NCBI GenBank assembly: GCA_021234155.1
Contig: JAJEKV010000128.1
Location: forward strand, 1,589,736-1,653,735
From: Isoetes taiwanensis
Taxonomy: Eukaryota; Streptophyta; Lycopodiopsida; Isoetales; Isoetaceae
Length of the DNA stretch: 64,000 nucleotides
Direction of reading: 5' to 3'
A model generated the notes under the pieces. That model was not told the DNA's origin and did not search any database. It was given only the letters and a program-made list of their open reading frames with translations. A program made the position numbers and the translations under genes. Shown here in pieces: positions 43,477-56,969 of this stretch (positions within the stretch are counted from its first letter, which is position 1; every line of letters begins with the position of its first letter).

Positions 43477-46400
43477 TTGCAAAAGGTCCAGGACATTCAA
43501 AAGAATGGTGGTAAGGCTGCACTGATTCGTGGAAAACTACGTATTTTTACACCATCACATGCAACATTTGCTGACGCCTTTCATCATGCTAAGGCCACTC
43601 ATACCGCTAGTGTTAACGCCCGTTCTCCCATTTCCCATGCACACACCAACGCCGCAAATGCCAGGTGTTGTTCCATCTTACGCACACACCACATCTTCTT
43701 CCGCCAAGGCCATTCCTCTCAATGATGTTGCTAATGGTACCCTTGATGCCGCTGCCGCCGCTAATGTTGTCGCGCATCACGCTACGCCGCCTCTATTGCT
43801 CCAGCCTCCGGGGTTAAGACTACTCATACCTCAAATGTACCTTCCTAGGAAATGTGCCTTGGTTGGTGTCTTGAATTGTCGAGGTTTTCCTCGGCGTAAA
43901 GGTGATGGCTTTGAATCCTATTGCAAAGATATGGATATCCTTCTCGCCATGGAAACGTGGGAGCATTCAGCCAAACCAGTTTACCTCATTTTCACAGGCT
44001 ATCAATTCTTTTCATTATTTAATGAATGTCATGGGCAATGAGGTTGTGGTGGCGTTGCTGTTTGCTATTCCAAGGATGCCCTTGCTCCATATATCACGCT
44101 TCATAAAGCCGATAGATATCATCGCTACATGTGGATCAAACTTCATTGCCACAATAGTAGTACCATTTTGTTGCCGCTTTGTTACTTCCCACCTACATCA
44201 TCACCTTTTATGATGAATATGATGTCGCTCCAGTGATCCCTATGGTGATCTTTATGATGACATTGCTCAATTCAAACAGTTTGGGGCATGTTATTCTTCT
44301 TGGTGATTTCAATGCTCGCGACTGGCCGAAATGCAAGTTGCTCAACTCATACTTGAGGATGTCCTTGACCCATTATGGATGTCTCGCTAATGATACTGTC
44401 TTTCCACGTTCATCGCCCGATGCTCACAAACCCGCCTCAACATTTGGAAGGAGCTCATCCATTTGTGTGAAGTCTTTGAGATGGTACTTTGTAATGGCTT
44501 AGAGCAATGGCCACACTCTAAAGGTATTACATGCGCATATAGACAGTGGTGGTGGTACTAGTGTTGTTGATTATGTCATTTCCCAAGTGCAAGCCTTGTA
44601 TCTCATTTCAGATTTTTCGAATTGGCACAAGGCATAGAGATGAGGAGATAAAATCCGATCACTATCCACTTTATTTGTCATTAAAGTGGCAGCTTCCACC
44701 TCTTCAACCCATTGCGATCCGGGCTCCGCCTCGCGATTCGGGCTTGACCTATTCTAGATCTTTTGACTATGAACGGACATTAGCTCTCGCGGCTGCAAGT
44801 ATTTTGGATTACCCAACTCTCCAAGAGCGTAATGCAAAGATTTGCGATGCTTTGCTTTTACTGCCTCTTGCTTTTGGTACACGACTTTTGGTGTTGCTCA
44901 TGCCGGGTAGGAAATCCTTTCCCTAGAAATGCCCGTTGGATGAAGACCGCATGCCTTTAAAACAATTAATCAATCCGATAGTTAAGCCGTGAATCTGACA
45001 TACCGCCATTCAATTATAAGTCCGCTTTTGAACGCAAGAAGGCACGCTTTGTTGCCGAGCATCGGCAAATGTTTGAATTATCGCTACGTGAGCCTCTGAC
45101 CTTCCCGCTAAAAATATTATATCGACCACCTCCTATATTTGGACATATTTTATGCAAAGAATGGATGAGCAATTGGTCCACTTATATGATCATCATCGGG
45201 TCCTTAACTCGCGCCTCCCTTTGGTAGGTGATATTCTTCAATTCACAGAGGAGGAAGTCAAAGAAGGGCTCATGCATCTATCTAATGGCAAGTCTCCGAT
45301 CTTCAAGGTTTGCAAGTTAATCTTAAATGGGGGTCCGCTATTGCTTCCAATCATCACTACTCTTTTTAAATCAAGTTAAATATTTTCAAAGCTCTTAGCC
45401 CTTCCACCAGAAGCAGATTGACATCATGGGCAACATAATCGCGTATGCGGTGTAGGGACAGCGTGCTTTCGTCCATGCCATTCTACAATAGACCATATTT
45501 TCACTTGGCGCATGCTTATTGAACATAGTCTAAGTTTGAAACAAGATCTCTATGTATGCTTTGTGGATTTTACCTCGCTTTTGATACGCATCACGAGCTT
45601 CTGGCAAAGGTTTGCGTGCACTTGGGGTTCCACAAGATCTTCAAAATGCACGGCATCGCTCTATGAAAGGGTTTTTGCTAAATTTCCAACATCGTGTACT
45701 CAAATCACTAGCAATATTGGAGTTAATTGAGGGGTTTCCTTTATCTCCTACACTCTTTGGCTTGTACATTGATCAATTGGAAGAATGGCTTGATAATCAT
45801 GGCGCTGGAGGTCCACATTTGGCACACTATATCATTAGGCAACTTATGTATGTCGATGATGTTTCATCGCACACACTATGCAAGTATGCGCAACATTTAC
45901 ATGCTCGCTGACATTTTTGTGAGAACACAGTGCGTGTTAATCTCAAAAGACCAAACTTTTGGTAGTTCAATCTTTCGCCACAATGTTCCCACTATGCACT
46001 ATGATAGCCGGGTTGAAGTTGTAGATAGCTACAAGTATCTTGGTGTAGACTTATGTAAGAACACACTTTGGGAGCGGTGTATTACCAAGTGGGTGGTCTT
46101 TGGATGGAGAGCACTCTATGCAATGCAAAACAATTGTTTCTGCAGAATTCACGATTAGCCACGGAAAGCCCCACTTGTTTGGGCTTTGGTAGAGCTTTCA
46201 TCAGATAGTTAAAGTGTGGGGGCCACACCATTAGTGCTAGTGCTTGGGAGAGCTTGGAGCGGGTGCAAAAGTCCTTTCACTTACACCTGAGTTAAAAAAA
46301 AACGGTGCCCTATGCTATTCTTTTACAAGAGACATGTTTTTTTGCCTCTTCAACATTCCGCCATGAAGCGCCATCTCCACTATATCCGCAAGGTGCACCC

Positions 46401-47181
46401 ACATGGATGATGTTAGGTATCATGTTCTTGCACTTGCCATGGCTGAATCTCCTCCGCTTAGCGATGTTGGAAAGAGCATTGCACTACATGGTTTGCCCAT
46501 TGGGTCGCGGGCAACCGTATAATCAGCCTCGATGCTTGCCGCTTCCGATCCTCGAAGCTTTTGCAACAATATCTCCATGGTCATTTTTCTCAAAAAGATA
46601 TGGGACGCGAATTACTTTGGCCCAAGTGAAAACTGGTCATTATCATGCACACATAATCCCACCTTGGCACGGGACCCCAAGCTTATTTGCTTGCTTCATT
46701 GTCCAGAAACGTTTAGAAGCTATTGCATCAATTCGCGGGGTCCCACACAGCTTGATTGAGATAGGTAGATGGGATGGGCCGCGAATTAAGCCGCAGTTTA
46801 GACTATGTGCCCGCTGCCGCGATTACGTTATTGAAGATGAAAGCCATACTCTTCTCGAAAGACGCTTTTGAGATGTCCGAATCATTTTTTGACCTTAGCA
46901 TTCCATTCCCACGCCTCCCACAACTTCTCGAGCACCATCAGGTATGACTTGGCATTATACATACTTGAGGTTCTAGATAAACGTCGGCAATTCACCGAGC
47001 CCTCGTGAGTCATTATCTCCGCTTTGTCTAGTATCATCACGCAGTAAAGGTTTTTCCTTGAAACCTTTCGGTGTGGGTTTTTAATCCTAGTAGTAATGAT
47101 TGTACTAGCCCATCAGATGGGTCCCATGACCTATTGGTCTCCGTGGACGTTAAAAAATCTATTCTATTCTATTCTATTCTT
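43477..47181 (+). mobile_element. Decayed LINE: endonuclease, reverse transcriptase, zinc-binding end and TATTC tail
   Basis: Pieces in order on the plus strand: LVGVLNCRGF (start of the endonuclease, 43.86 kb); HVILLGDFNARDW (44.29 kb); SDHYPLYLSLKW (44.65 kb, catalytic SDH); EEEVKEGLMHLSNGKSP (45.25 kb, RT block); DLYVCFVDFTS (45.55 kb, motif A Asp); GFPLSPTLFGLYIDQLE (45.73 kb, motif B); MYVDDV (45.85 kb, catalytic DD); YKYLGVDL (46.03 kb); CARCRDYVIEDESHTLLE (46.81 kb, CCHC). The 3' UTR ends GGACGTTAAAAAATC and a TATTC microsatellite (47,157-47,181) rather than poly(A). Many frameshifts; not functional. Confidence 0.8.
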
Positions 47182-49469
47182 TGGTGTGCATATGTTAGTT
47201 CAAAATAGATATATCTAGGCAAATGTAGGTATATGTAATTGGTGGAGACGTGTGAGCAATTTGAAAATGGAAGTGAAAGTAGTTGCAACTTTACAATGGT
47301 TTGGCATTGTAAGACCATGGTTTTGTGAACATATTTTTTATTATAGCACTCTCTGTGGTTATAGTAGACAAATGGGGTACGCATGTCGATGTGCATGAGT
47401 TAGTCCAAAATAGAATATAAAATGTGAATATATAATAATATGTCGGGCAAATGTAGTTGGTAGAGACACCTGGGCAAAGTTGTAAATGGAGGTGTTAATT
47501 TTCATTAGTTGGGCTAAGGGTATTGAACATTGGACATTATTGCATTTCGTATGGCAAAGCAATTGTAAAGAAAAACACATTTGGTTGGATTAGATCTATT
47601 AAAAATTAATACAACATCTCACTATCAAATTGTGATTCCTTTTAGAACCTAGAAAATTGCCTGGATGTCGTGAGATGTTGTGAATGTTGTGGAAGTTGTT
47701 TAGATTGGTTTGTAGAAAAGAACAAAGCTAGGTTTATTGTTTGTGATCATAGTTATAGAAGCGCGGGATTTACCTACTCCAGCTATGGCATTGGATGCCT
47801 GTGGCAATGGTAAGCAGCTCGGAAAACTTGCTCCTACAATCTGTCCTAAGATTTAAACTCCACCAAATAAAGGAAGGCGGAGGAGAATCCCCTGCCCGTA
47901 TCCTCTCGAGATAATTTGTCGTAACGTTACCCACCGCTCATCGTGAAGAGGGAACACACACACACACAAAAAAAAGGGGAAAGAAAAAGAAGCCAGAAGA
48001 AGTGAGTTGGCCGAACATGTTTTCAGGTGCCAAAAGTCACCTGAAAAGGGCACACCAGCGTTACCGAGAAACCCCAAAAGGCATAATTTGAGCCACTTGC
48101 CTATCAATAATGAAGAAAAATCAAGATCTTTATGGTTTGCTTTTTAGGGCTCCTATTTTTGTCGAATATAATTTTTCCTACTACAATTTTGAGATTGAAA
48201 ATGAACTTGTTGAAATTCTTCGCAAACATTTGATATCCCTTTTCTTTTCAAAGAAACATCATTATACAGCATTAGGTGATAAAAGGTGCAAATCATGGTT
48301 GTACAATATTTGGACAAAATGCTTATAGGTAGGGCACATAAAGTCTTCAATATTTACCACTTCTTTTGGGGTTAGAATTGTATACATCCAAAGAATTGAA
48401 GACCCGAATAATTTCAAGTTGGAAGTAAAACATGTTGTGGCCCCCTCATGTAAGCATGTTTTCCATGAGAGATCATTCTATTCTCAATATAAGGATTAAG
48501 AACATCAAGCCTCTCTCTATCGTAATGAGCATGGCACTTAAGAGTAGCAAATACACATTCATTACACTAACACGTGATTTTTACATATATGTAGTCAATC
48601 CGTTTCAAGAACCGAAAAGCATTTTTAAGGCGTATTCATATGATGACATATGTTCTCCATTGGTCTTCCACCGGTACAAAATGAAGAGATAATATGGATA
48701 TTTACGCCATTTTAAAAGTGCATTTAAGACCGCAAACTTGAGAGCTTACCTTATAGATTTTTCATATGTGAAATCAATCCATCTTAAAACACATTGAAAA
48801 TAGTTTTTGGCAAATGAACAATGTAATACATTCTTCTGCTCTCAAACTTTGCATCTTTTTTATTACCTCAACATAAGAGTGGAAGTCATAGATATAGCGG
48901 AAGCTTCTAGAGTGCCAATATATCCCTGAATGCACAACAAACAAAAATAGTTAATAGTGTTTGAACATTCAAGACTATGATGTAAAAATTAGAGATAGAA
49001 ATATTCCTAACTATCCTTCAAATTGGTTCTCTTCAGGCCCCCTCAGATGCATTTGTTTACAAAAGAATTAGGAGCACCAGCAGATGCTCTAATGCATGTG
49101 AATAATATTCTAATGTTAAGTATAAAAGATAAATACATTTTGCAAGTACAAAAACAGATCTAATAAGCATGTTTGTTACTATTCCAATGTCTCCTATTCC
49201 AATATTCCAAGACAACGTGAACAAATAGGAACACCCAAGAACGAATTAGAGCAAGATATTACACTTCTAAGAAAAACCGGGTTCAAGCAATTTATTCTTT
49301 GTATATTTGGACCTTTTAAAAGCTAGTTTATCCTTAGTCTGCATTTGAGAAAATGAGACATAAACCTTTTTGAGCCCAGCAGCATCTAACACCCTTGGAG
49401 GCTCTCAGGATCAGATATGCGATCATCTTTAATTGTTGAACGTGCACTCTAGAACTTTTTCGTAAATAT
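47182..49469. other. No gene recognised
   Basis: AT-rich. 48,110-48,328 on the plus strand is an open frame (KNQDLYGLLFRAPIF) of doubtful coding value. Similar imperfect halves occur at 47.2-47.4 and 47.4-47.6 kb (GTTAGTCCAAAATAGAATATA type). Confidence 0.35.
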
Positions 49470-50480
49470 ATTTTTTTTTTTTTGAAGGTAAGATAAATTT
49501 ATATTCTAGATAGGAATTTACATCGAGAAAAGATCCCGCAAGGATGGGATAACTTTGAAGTACAAGGATCCACGTGGATCCGATATAATATTTGAAGCTT
49601 GGTACTTATACTTTTCCTCAAACCTCTTCAACCAACTAGTACTACAGATCAAATCAACATCTTCCCGGCTAGAGAAATACTACAGAGACAAAATAAATTT
49701 CCCACAAGCTACAAATATACCTTGAATGCTCTTGAAAACCACCTCTTGCAAGAGTAGAGACGAATCCGGAGAAAGGCATGAAGAAAACATGAGCAATCTC
49801 AGTATTGCTCAAGGAAGCTAACATGCCCCTCCAATTAACCCATTCCTCGCAAATTAATCAATACCGATTGTACTCAGAATATATGCACTTAGAATGAATG
49901 TAGCCATCAAATGTCGGAAGCAATCAGGCGCATAGACCCAAAGCCCGCCCTACCGCACTCCTCCCTAAAGTCCTGCTCAAGATATATAGGCTTCATCCTC
50001 GCCTTTAAAATTTCCTAGCTCGGCATCTCAAACAAATCAATAAAAATATGACATCCCGCAGATTGAAGATCCCGCCTGATCTCATCAAAAAATCAAGACA
50101 GGCAATCTATTCTTCTTCTTTTTCTTCAAGAAAACAACTCTACACCTTTAAAGCTAGTAGGAAAGAGCAAGAGGAAGGAAAAGCTCGCATTACGCACTGA
50201 GGAAAGAATAGAATACGCCAATTATCTAGAAATTTGAAGCATCTTCTCTCATAGCCCCGCATCTTAATTGCTCAACCTTATAGGCAATCTGAGCCATTTC
50301 GGTGTGCATCCTTAAAGGAAAGAAAGGCGGCAAAATTTCAAAAAAATTTGCGTAATCACCACCTGTGGATCGTCACAAAGATCACTTGGAATTCTCGCCC
50401 CTTTCTTTGCTTAAAGTTGAGAGAATCGAAAATTATGGAGATAAGGAAGGGCAAAGGCTAGAAATTCAAGAAAGGTCGAG
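49470..50480 (-). mobile_element. Probable poly(A)-ended retroelement fragment
   Basis: A T run at 49,472-49,484, read on the other strand, is a poly(A) tail preceded by AATAAATTTATC-type sequence and CATCCTTGCGGGATCTTTTC. Sequence to about 50.5 kb differs in texture from its left flank but no domain could be read. Could be a LINE 3' end or a SINE-like fragment. Confidence 0.35.
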
Positions 50481-51080
50481 GTATGAGGCGGATGTAATGG
50501 CGGATAGGCCGGACGATGATGGCGTAAGAAGAATGACGGGATAGATAATGGGGCAACGTGGAGGAAAATTTAGTGGTAAAAGGGCAACAGGAGCGGATTT
50601 GGGAAGGAAACAGGGCAACGGTGGCTATGGTGGCTATGGGGGCGGATTTGGGAAGGAAACAAGTAGAAGAAAAGCTTCAAATCTCAAAAAAATTTTACAG
50701 ATCCGGGCAAAATACTTTGATGCAAAGCAGAGAGATAGTTGAAAGCAAAGACTTGGGGTTGCAAAAACACGAATCGGGCCGCAGCCGAATAACTGCTCAA
50801 TGTAAAAAGACAATGCTTACCTAGCGGAAGCATCAGAGCAAAGATCCACGTTAGTGGATAATCCGAGAAGGTCGGAGAGGCCGCCATGAAGAAACTCCAA
50901 GAAACCGTAAAACCGGCGGATGGAGGCAGAATCAAAAACCGTGACACCAAAACACTGAAGCTAGCTTTACCGATCCGGAAACAGAAGAAAATTGCAGCCA
51001 CTACAAAGGCCGGAGAATGGGGATTAGGGCGCTTCCTTTTCCTCGCCACAGCCTCTAGCCGTGGAAGGCTTTAAGAAACC
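50481..51080. other. Overlapping opposite reading frames, undecided
   Basis: The plus strand has 50,548-50,742 with a GGYGGYGGGFG stretch and 50,886-51,074 (KKLQETVKPADGGR); the minus strand has a hydrophobic 121-codon frame at 50,684-51,049 that mirrors them. The hydrophilic plus-strand reading is slightly more protein-like. No family recognised. Confidence 0.25.
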
Positions 51081-52517
51081 ATTTCCATCCACCCTTTTTG
51101 AAATAAGACGTAGCCGTGATTTATGTGAAAGGTTTCCATCCCCTCTCGGCATTGGAATTAGTATGACGTCCCTAAACTGATCATGGTATAAACACATAAG
51201 ATATTTTAGTGGAATACTTAAGCAAGTTGAAGTAGAAAAGAGGAAAGTCATGTAACTGTGTACCAGTAAGAAATATATTTAAAAGCAGCACACCCTAACA
51301 TAAAAAGAAAGAAGTAAATAAGATAAGCTTGATATTCGAAGGACATATAGTATGCAATTGTTTTGCAATCTTGTGGCATTTTCAAGCTTCACATGTGAAT
51401 AATGGAGCAGTCAGCATCATCTGATAAATTTCTTTGAAATAATTAGTAGACTTGAAGGCAGCTTGATGCCAGATATGCCATGTACAACAATTGCTAATTT
51501 AAAGAGGATCAGTACAGCAAACGCAAATTCTGTTCTACTTACAAAATCATTTATTCATTTTTAAAATTGAGCAATCCTTGGCGCATTGAACACATTTAAG
51601 GCTTGCTGCAACAATGCAGTTCTATCTGAGCAGCAGAAAGCAGAACCTCAGCAGATTGGAACTTTGGCTTAGATGTTGTTGTCTAAAGATCAGCAAGCAG
51701 CTTGGAACTTGGTCTTGAACAATTAACAAACTTATAGGCTCAAGTAGATATTTACATGATGTATCATGCTTCGACTGCGCTTTTCAATTTGGCGCCTTCA
51801 AAAGAGTAAAACAAGTAGCCCTTTAGTCACTGCTAATTTGAGCTGCAAAATGCAAAGCACATCATTAACAAAGAATAAAAATTGTCAATAATTTAAAAGC
51901 CATGTAAACTCAAGCCACAAATAAGGCATAAAATTCTCGGACCTGTTAACAACAAACAAAGTAAAACAACATCCCTTCCACCAACTTGATGCCACAATTA
52001 GCAATCAGTAGCTCCGAAAACTATAGAAGAATACCAAAATGGCAAGGTTCAAATGTAAACATGCCAAAAGAAAGAATGGCACTGGAATCTTTCCTTTTTG
52101 GACCTCATAGCCGCTCAAACATGGCTTTATAAAAGCCAGCCCAAAATAAACTCCACCACATTCTTAGGATTGCCAACCAATGTTCCTTACTGCCAACCAA
52201 TATTCTGCTCCAGTGTCGTAGAAGGAATATGAAGAACATGCAGTGTATTCAATGATTTGATATCACAACTGAGCTAGGTTACACTTTATGTTGCATGCAA
52301 AGAACATGAACTCTTGCACCAAAGTTGAAGCCCCATCAATAAGCATATGCTTTTGAAAAGAACAAAGCGAACATTTGCAGTATCAGCAGAAACATTTCAA
52401 AAGCAAAAGCAGATGATCATAACGGAAAAATAATAGGCACAAAACTATCTAAGGAAAGAGATATACAAAGCATTGGTTGCAAATTCAAACCCCGTAAATT
52501 CATGCGCATGCATCTTC
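51081..52517. other. No gene recognised
   Basis: This is where the RT core of the 52.5-53.6 kb remnant would be expected on the minus strand. I looked for GIPMG, YIDD and DITKC-like text and found none. Confidence 0.4.
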
Positions 52518-53555
52518 CTACGTTCTATATTTAAGATCACTCCCAATATCATTCAGTCTTGACAAAATCCTTACTGGAAAGAATGGATCCGTTGGCACGC
52601 ATGCACTATGCATATGGTAATTTAATTCGCATATGAAACATGAATCCTCTCTTTGGCATGTAATTATTAAAGACAATACAGGTGCTGTGCAAAGGGCAAA
52701 ATGGGACTGCAATGAATCTCCAGCATCTTTATCCAATAATTCAACAATTGACTCGTGATATCTTCCTCAGTGATCCCTTTGCTGGCAGGACTGGATTCCA
52801 CCCAGTTCACAAATGAGAGTATCCCTTTACCTTTAATAAGAACATCCACAATGCCTAAATCTTGCACAGAATGTCATATTTGTGCATATCAATGCTAATG
52901 CATGGTTTCTGCAAGCATATCCCTCACTTGCTTTAGATGTGAGCTCAGTATCACAACTTCCTATTTTAAAACAAATCTAGAAGAGAGATGCCTGCTATAA
53001 GATGCAAGAATTAGAAGCATGTGGAAGAAAAAAGTGGCCCTTGTTATCTTTTTTATAAAGCTGATGCTACTTGAAGTGAAGGAGAAACATAAACATTTGT
53101 AGGAATGGGTGAAGCAACCGGAAGTCAGTTAGAAGTTCTAAGAAAGTAAAAGGAGAAAACATGTATGGAATTTATGTAAAAACAAAATGCCAGAAAATGA
53201 AAGTACTTGCCAACAGACAATCCACGTACAAAGCAGTGGTCTTCTTAAGAATTTTGAGAAAAGTTGCACTCGTTAGATCTTTTGTCTTCTAGTGTCGTAG
53301 AATCAAGAGTATAGATAGGAGCAATTCCTCCAATCAAAATAATCCCTCAACTGGAACTTAGGAGCAATACCTCCAATCAAAATAATCCCTCAACTGGAAC
53401 TTAGGATTTTGTAGCTGCTCTAGATTGATGATTGCTAGCCAAGCAGAAAACCTCCTGATGGAATCACATGATAAATTGTTAATAAATGCTTTCGCAAAGC
53501 TTCCTTCAAAATGCAGCCACATTGTAACATACCGAGCAATGGGTCCATTAACCAC
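52518..53555 (-). pseudogene. Diverged, truncated relative of the Penelope-like RT gene (N-terminal part)
   Basis: Three blocks in the same order and strand as in the gene at 36-38 kb: FAKAFINNLSCDSIRRF (compare FAKGLNHIPDCSLSIQKF) at about 53,490; EEDITSQLLNYWIKMLEI (compare DIDITNITEMLLQFAHMEI) at about 52,760; and SCFICELNYHMHSACV (compare PCFICQKHIHEMAIARL) at about 52,640. They are split by frame changes or introns. The RT core is not found downstream. Individual matches are weak; the conserved order is the argument. Confidence 0.4.
53316..53401 (+). repeat. Tandem repeat, 43-bp unit, two copies
   Basis: Units start TAGGAGCAAT at 53,316 and 53,359, share CCTCCAATCAAAATAATCCC and differ at one base. 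Confidence 0.9.
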
Positions 53556-54266
53556 GGCAGCCGGCTGTGTCTACCTTAGATCCGTAACTCAGAAATTAAA
53601 TTTTAAGTCAAAAGTGGAGCAACAGTTATTGTGAAACAAATGCGAAGAAGCAAACCTTGTGATGTGGCGATCCAAAGATTATCGATCTGATTTTCTTGCT
53701 TCAGAACATCTCTAGTCACAAACAATGGAAGACCTTCAACAAGATAATAAGCCTCACAACGCTTCCAAGATCTTCAAGTGCCTTCGTGAGTTCGAATTTT
53801 GAACAGATCCGTGATGCCTTGGCGCGCTTTCCAGTGCCGCCGGTACACAAAAAAAAAAAGGAAAAAATGGAATACACCTAGGTGCTTTTAGGAAATGAGG
53901 AGAAAATGGCAAGCATATTGTCTCTAATATAAGTAGAGACCCAATTCAAGATTTATCACAGCAAGAAGCTCACATTTGTCAGAAGCTCCCTTACCTATTG
54001 AAGATTTCACGTTCTCCTCAAAAGAAGTAACTCTTGCGAATGGGGAGAAATCTAGCTTGATAATTTTGCCTTTATAAATGAATACCAAAATAACGTACTT
54101 GTGTGGCATGCATGTTTGATGAAGCTAAGAATCAAGATAGAATGTGGCCGACACCATAGCAACCTTCATCCGCAACCTTCATCGGGTCTGAACTACGAAA
54201 TTCAAATAGCAAGTGGAGAGGGACAAAGTTCAAAATAGTCCCGGAAGGGGACCCGCAAGCAGTAAG

Positions 54267-54300
54267 GGAACGCCGCATGCGGCGTAACATGCGGCGTTCC
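54267..54300. repeat. Perfect 13-bp stem palindrome
   Basis: GGAACGCCGCATG, an 8-base loop, then CATGCGGCGTTCC. The left arm and loop also contain the internal palindrome CGCCGCATGCGGCG. It could be a hairpin of a mobile element end; no flanking signature was found. Confidence 0.8.
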
Positions 54301-54301
54301 G

Positions 54302-55380
<1,079 letters not shown>

Positions 55381-55633
55381 TAGATCGATACTGCCAAATT
55401 CTGTCTTATATTCCACTGCGCCTTTCTTACTCTCCTCAGCTGCCTTCTTCTATGATAGTTCAAAAAATGAAGAGCTCTTCCCAGGATGTATTTTTATTAT
55501 CCAGAACCATAACATGCTTGATATCCCTTGCGTCATATAACAAGTATAGGTTCTTGCCCATCTCCAGTTGGCGCTCAGATACATTCTTTGTGTGCAGCCT
55601 GAAGCATGGCTTCTCCATATCCTTCATGCCCTC

Positions 55634-55948
55634 GTAAAATTAGGGAGGAGGTGATTTTCTTGCCACATGGCGCCATCGCGACTACAGAAGTCCAAAAATC
55701 CCATTATTAGTCCTGTTGAAATAGAGCAGAGGCAACGCCGGAGGAAAGGACGCGAGGGGCAGGACATTACCTGTTTTAATCTAGGCCTGAAATAGGGACA
55801 TCACGACTACAGAAGTCCAAAAAACCCGTTATCAGCCCTGTTGAAACAGAGCAGAGACAACGCTGGAGGAAAGGAAGCGAGGGGCAGAACATTTCCTGTT
55901 TTAATCTAAGCCTGAAATAGGGGGAAATCACCTCCCCCCTAACTTTAC
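55634..55948. mobile_element. 315-bp TIR element with internal tandem duplication
   Basis: The left end GTAAAATTAGGGAGGAGG and the right end (inverted) GTAAAGTTAGGGGGGAGG form a roughly 25-bp TIR that continues into GTGATTT. Between them a 125-bp unit (CTACAGAAGTCCAAAAA, GAGCAGAG, CTGTTTTAATCTA) occurs twice (from 55,674 and 55,799). No coding sequence. Confidence 0.65.
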
Positions 55949-56900
55949 GTTGGGAAATGTGCCCCATGCAGGCCCTTACGTGGGGCTCGGGAGTTGGCTC
56001 GCCCTGACGGGCTCGCCAGGCCCTTACCCCATGTAAGGGTGTCCTTCCAGAGACGAGGCAGTGACCTCTAAAGCACAGTGATACTATGAGAATACAAAGA
56101 TTTTATTGTCCTGGCCATTTTTTGCATGATATAATTGTGATTCATCTCTATATGATGATATTATAGCCTGGCATTCATTGAATTCCATAGTCATCTTTTT
56201 TCTGGACTTTTGTTATCATGTGCAAAGGAAATCTTTTTCTCAAGAAATTTGTGAGGTCATGGTAAAAGAAATTGAGCATTTTATGATGGGGCAGTTCTTT
56301 ATAGCTGTTATTCACTACTCTTATATTGTTGTCCTGACTACAAAAACAAACTGCTTTTTTCATTTTTATCTGCATGTTTGAATAATAAATGCTCCTTATG
56401 AACTGTTATGAGCTGCAATATTTAAATAGGCCTTGCGTGAATGCATAGCCTTAAAGGAGAACGGATCGGCAACAAGCATGAATTCGCCAGCAACGTAGCA
56501 AACTGCAGGTCCAGCAAGCATCTTCACCCGTCGATTCAGCAACGAGCTTTGGCAAACCAAGTCTATAATTCCACTGGGATTCCAGACGTCGTGCCCAAGT
56601 AACTCCCTGTCAGAGTAAATACCAAGTTACAGTTCGGATTCAGTTTTGTTCTGCAGCAACGCCCCGAGGCCAGCAAAGACCCCCATCCGCAATTTCGGCC
56701 ATCGATATCAGGTTCGGAATTGCTTTGAATTATTTTGGATAGTTGTGTGCCCAAATCTGCTTCACAGGCCATTCCCCTAGTGTTAATTTTCGGCTGACTA
56801 GCATAGAGCTTTGAGTTGCTAGCATAGAGCTTAGAGTCCATACAGTCCAATTCGGCTAGCATAGAGCTTTGAGTCACTAGTATAGAGCATAGAGTTTGGG
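55949..56900. other. No gene recognised; one inverted repeat
   Basis: GCCCTTACGTGGGG near 55,972 faces CCCTTACCCCATGTAAGG near 56,020, a likely hairpin. At 56.78-56.89 kb the word GCTAGCATAGAGCTT(T/A)GAGT occurs four times with small changes. Confidence 0.4.
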
Positions 56901-56969
56901 TAGATTCTGCACCCAGCTTAAACGCTGTCTGTTTGTTTGACAATTCACAATCCACTTGCAAGAAAATCC

